This document shows positions 5,955 through 6,996 of a stretch of DNA of 6,996 nt, in pieces. The notes under the pieces were generated by a model. That model searched no databases. It saw only the letters and a list, made by a program, of their open reading frames with translations, and was not told where the DNA came from. The stretch is from positions 1 through 6,996 of the forward strand of contig DATEVB010000124.1 in NCBI GenBank assembly GCA_035282865.1, in the 5' to 3' direction. Position numbers and translations under genes: made by a program. Position 1 is the first letter of the stretch. Every line of letters starts with the position of its first letter. The stretch comes from UBA4744 sp035282865 (GTDB lineage Bacteria; Actinomycetota; Acidimicrobiia; Spongiisociales; UBA4744).

Positions 5955-6101
5955 ATGAATATTAAGGAACTGAACGAGGCAATTGCTCTTCTAGCCGATC
6001 TCGATCCGGCCGACGTGCCGGATCCGGCCGATCTGATAGCGGAAGCCCTGGCCGCTCAACTGGAAGCATCCGAAGAGCCCGACGGGAGTGCGGGCGGGTG
6101 A
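5955..6101 (+). CDS. Small acidic protein, 48 residues, unknown function
   Basis: An ORF of 48 residues from ATG 5955 (MNIKELNEAIALLADLDP at the start) to TGA 6099-6101. The first 35 or so residues are Leu/Ala/Asp-rich and look helical, with the repeat DPADVP-DPADLI in the middle; the last dozen residues are Glu/Gly/Ser-rich and probably disordered. The protein is very acidic, with one Lys and no Arg. I do not recognise the family. Reality is supported by the candidate leaderless promoter placed exactly before its ATG, by filling the space between the divergent promoter and tlyA, and by the presence of a small ORF (Rv1693) at the matching place in M. tuberculosis as I recall. It lies 38 nt ahead of tlyA. 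It is too short and lacks the pattern for XseB, the exonuclease VII small subunit. Confidence 0.65.
   Translation: MNIKELNEAIALLADLDPADVPDPADLIAEALAAQLEASEEPDGSAGG
6003..6031 (+). repeat. Short tandem direct repeat within the small ORF
   Basis: GATCCGGCCGA occurs at 6003-6013 and again at 6021-6031, a period of 18 nt or six codons. It encodes the repeated DPAD in DPADVP-DPADLI. It is likely an in-frame duplication inside the gene rather than a regulatory repeat. Confidence 0.6.
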
Positions 6102-6139
6102 GTGCTCGCGGCTTGCCGCCGGCGCTTCGACCGTAGCTC

Positions 6140-6928
6140 ATGTCCCAGATACCTAGGCGCCGACTCGATCTCGAGCTGGTTCGCCGGAGACTCTTCCCCA
6201 GCCGGACTGAAGCACAGGAAGCCATCGCCGCCGGCCGGATAGCTGTTGGCGGGGTTCCGCTACCCAAATCGTCCACCCTGGTCGATGGCTCAACGCCCAT
6301 CCGGATGGAACCGGCACCCTCTCGTTTCGTGTCGCGCGGCGGGGAGAAGCTCGCCGGTGCGCTGCAGGAGTTCGGTCTCGCGGTCCGGGATCGTCGGGCG
6401 CTCGACGCCGGAGCGTCGACGGGGGGCTTCACCGATTGCCTCTTGCAGGAGGGCGCCGCCTCTGTGGCTGCCGTCGACGTCGGATACGGACAACTCCACT
6501 GGTCGCTACGGACCGACCCGAGGGTGACGGTCTTTGAGCGCCTCAACCTTCGTTTCGCCGATACCAACGATTTGGGCGGTCCGTTCGACCTGATCGTTGC
6601 CGACCTCTCCTTCATCTCGATCTGCACGGTGGCTGCCCGTTTGGCCGCGCTTGCTTCCCAGGACTGTGATCTGATCCTGTTGGTCAAACCACAGTTCGAG
6701 GTGGGAAGGGGTCAGGTTGGCAAAGGGGGCATCGTGCGCGACCCTGACAAGCACCGGGCCGCCCTGGCGCGAGTAATCGAATGCCTGGCGGCCGATGGTC
6801 TCGGGACGATCTCTGTGGTGGCCTCGCCGATTGAGGGTGCCAAGGGAAACCGTGAATTCTTTGTGTGGGCCCGGAAAGGAGCTACAACCGTGCAGAGCGA
6901 TGACGTCGACAGGCTGGTAGAACGGTGA
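6140..6928 (+). CDS. tlyA: TlyA, 16S/23S rRNA 2'-O-methyltransferase
   Basis: A 262-residue TlyA protein. Family members 2'-O-methylate cytidines of 16S (C1409) and 23S (C1920) rRNA with S-adenosylmethionine, and their loss causes capreomycin resistance in mycobacteria. Residues 1-58 form the S4 RNA-binding domain (RRRLDLELVRRRLFPSR.EAQ, AGRIAVGGVP), followed by the linker SRFVSRGG (61-68; RAWV in M. tuberculosis as I recall). The methyltransferase domain shows the SAM loop DAGASTGGFTD (89-99), VDVGYGQLHWSLR (112-124), ADLSFIS and VKPQFEVG. The catalytic/substrate tetrad falls at Lys70, Asp155, Lys183 and Glu239, each exactly one above the mycobacterial Lys69/Asp154/Lys182/Glu238, which supports the ATG at 6140. 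The length is near the long mycobacterial form that modifies both rRNAs, so dual activity is plausible. No Shine-Dalgarno is seen. The stop overlaps the NAD kinase start as GTGA. Confidence 0.95.
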   Translation: MSQIPRRRLDLELVRRRLFPSRTEAQEAIAAGRIAVGGVPLPKSSTLVDGSTPIRMEPAPSRFVSRGGEKLAGALQEFGLAVRDRRALDAGASTGGFTDCLLQEGAASVAAVDVGYGQLHWSLRTDPRVTVFERLNLRFADTNDLGGPFDLIVADLSFISICTVAARLAALASQDCDLILLVKPQFEVGRGQVGKGGIVRDPDKHRAALARVIECLAADGLGTISVVASPIEGAKGNREFFVWARKGATTVQSDDVDRLVER

Positions 6929-6996
6929 ACGTGCAAACCCTCTCCGTCGTTGTACACGATGATCGATCCGCCGCGGCCGAGGTGGCCGGCCGCCTC
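6925..6996 (+). CDS. nadK: NAD kinase, N-terminal fragment
   Basis: GTG at 6925-6927 overlaps the tlyA stop (GTGA), and the frame stays open for 24 codons to the end of the window. The fragment begins with an N-V-Q-T-L-S-V-V-V-H-D-D-R strand and then an Ala-rich helix, ending in AAAEVAGRL. This fits the first beta strand and helix of NAD kinase (VLLVVHxGRxEAxExARRV in mycobacteria as I recall), which makes NADP from NAD and ATP. The catalytic GGDGT motif is beyond the window. The tlyA-nadK order is well known in actinobacteria and other bacteria and adds weight. An in-frame GTG at 6931 is an alternative start. The call rests mostly on context and a short N-terminal match. Confidence 0.75.
   Translation, partial: MNVQTLSVVVHDDRSAAAEVAGRL

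Noticed and set aside
5955..6101. XseB (exonuclease VII small subunit) identity for the small ORF
   Set aside because: XseB often lies near tlyA in other bacteria, but the 48-residue protein is shorter than XseB, lacks its conserved helix pattern, and no xseA gene is nearby.
6108..6119. GCGGC-TT-GCCGC hairpin between the small ORF and tlyA
   Set aside because: It is a 5-bp stem with a 2-nt loop in GC-rich DNA, with no T-run; too weak and too likely by chance to call a terminator or attenuator.
5962..6687. Minus-strand open frame of 241 residues opposite tlyA
   Set aside because: It is antisense to a clear tlyA with its full catalytic tetrad; its Ser/Arg-rich sequence has no domain.
1..6996. 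Mobile element, phage, CRISPR or defence system
   Set aside because: No transposase, integrase, repeat array, tRNA-linked junction or compositional break was seen; the genes are ordinary chromosomal families packed with gaps of 40 bp or less.

Overview
This is a GC-rich, gene-dense chromosomal window from what looks like an actinobacterium. The pointers are a DUF4193 zinc-ribbon protein (an actinobacterial family), a polyprenol-phosphate mannose synthase-type GT2 enzyme, GTG and TTG starts, very short or overlapping gene junctions, and the order HAD phosphatase / small ORF / tlyA / NAD kinase, which I recall from mycobacteria (the Rv1692-Rv1695 order in M. tuberculosis). The proteins are not close enough to the mycobacterial ones as I remember them to name a genus. 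A less-studied lineage such as Acidimicrobiia is possible but unproven.

Left block (1-3195, plus strand): the 3' end of a DUF4193 gene, then GT2 glycosyltransferase, GNAT acetyltransferase, Nudix hydrolase and M20 metallopeptidase. The gap after DUF4193 is 20 nt; the following junctions overlap by 4, 8 and 14 nt. This looks like one translationally coupled operon. The products suggest cell-envelope lipid-linked sugar synthesis followed by small-molecule modification or clean-up enzymes, but no single pathway is evident.

Middle block (3200-5177): a DUF1015 gene on the minus strand ends 4 bp from the M20 gene, with an 11-bp perfect hairpin across the convergent junction. It is divergent from a NagD/NagD-like HAD phosphatase, and the two start codons lie on top of each other, so there is no intergenic DNA between them.

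Right block (5154-6996): a rhomboid intramembrane protease on the minus strand overlaps the HAD gene tail-to-tail by 24 bp. It is separated by 39 bp from a divergent run of a 48-residue acidic protein, TlyA rRNA 2'-O-methyltransferase, and the first 24 codons of an NAD kinase. The 39-bp region carries a palindrome and overlapping candidate -10 boxes on the two strands.

No mobile element, CRISPR array, tRNA, rRNA or phage signature was seen, and no intergenic stretch exceeds 40 bp. I see mainly core chromosomal genes and no convincing new multi-gene system. The points most worth a second look are the start-on-start divergent pair, the compact divergent promoter, the small ORF before tlyA, and the rhomboid gene sitting antisense inside an otherwise conserved cluster.
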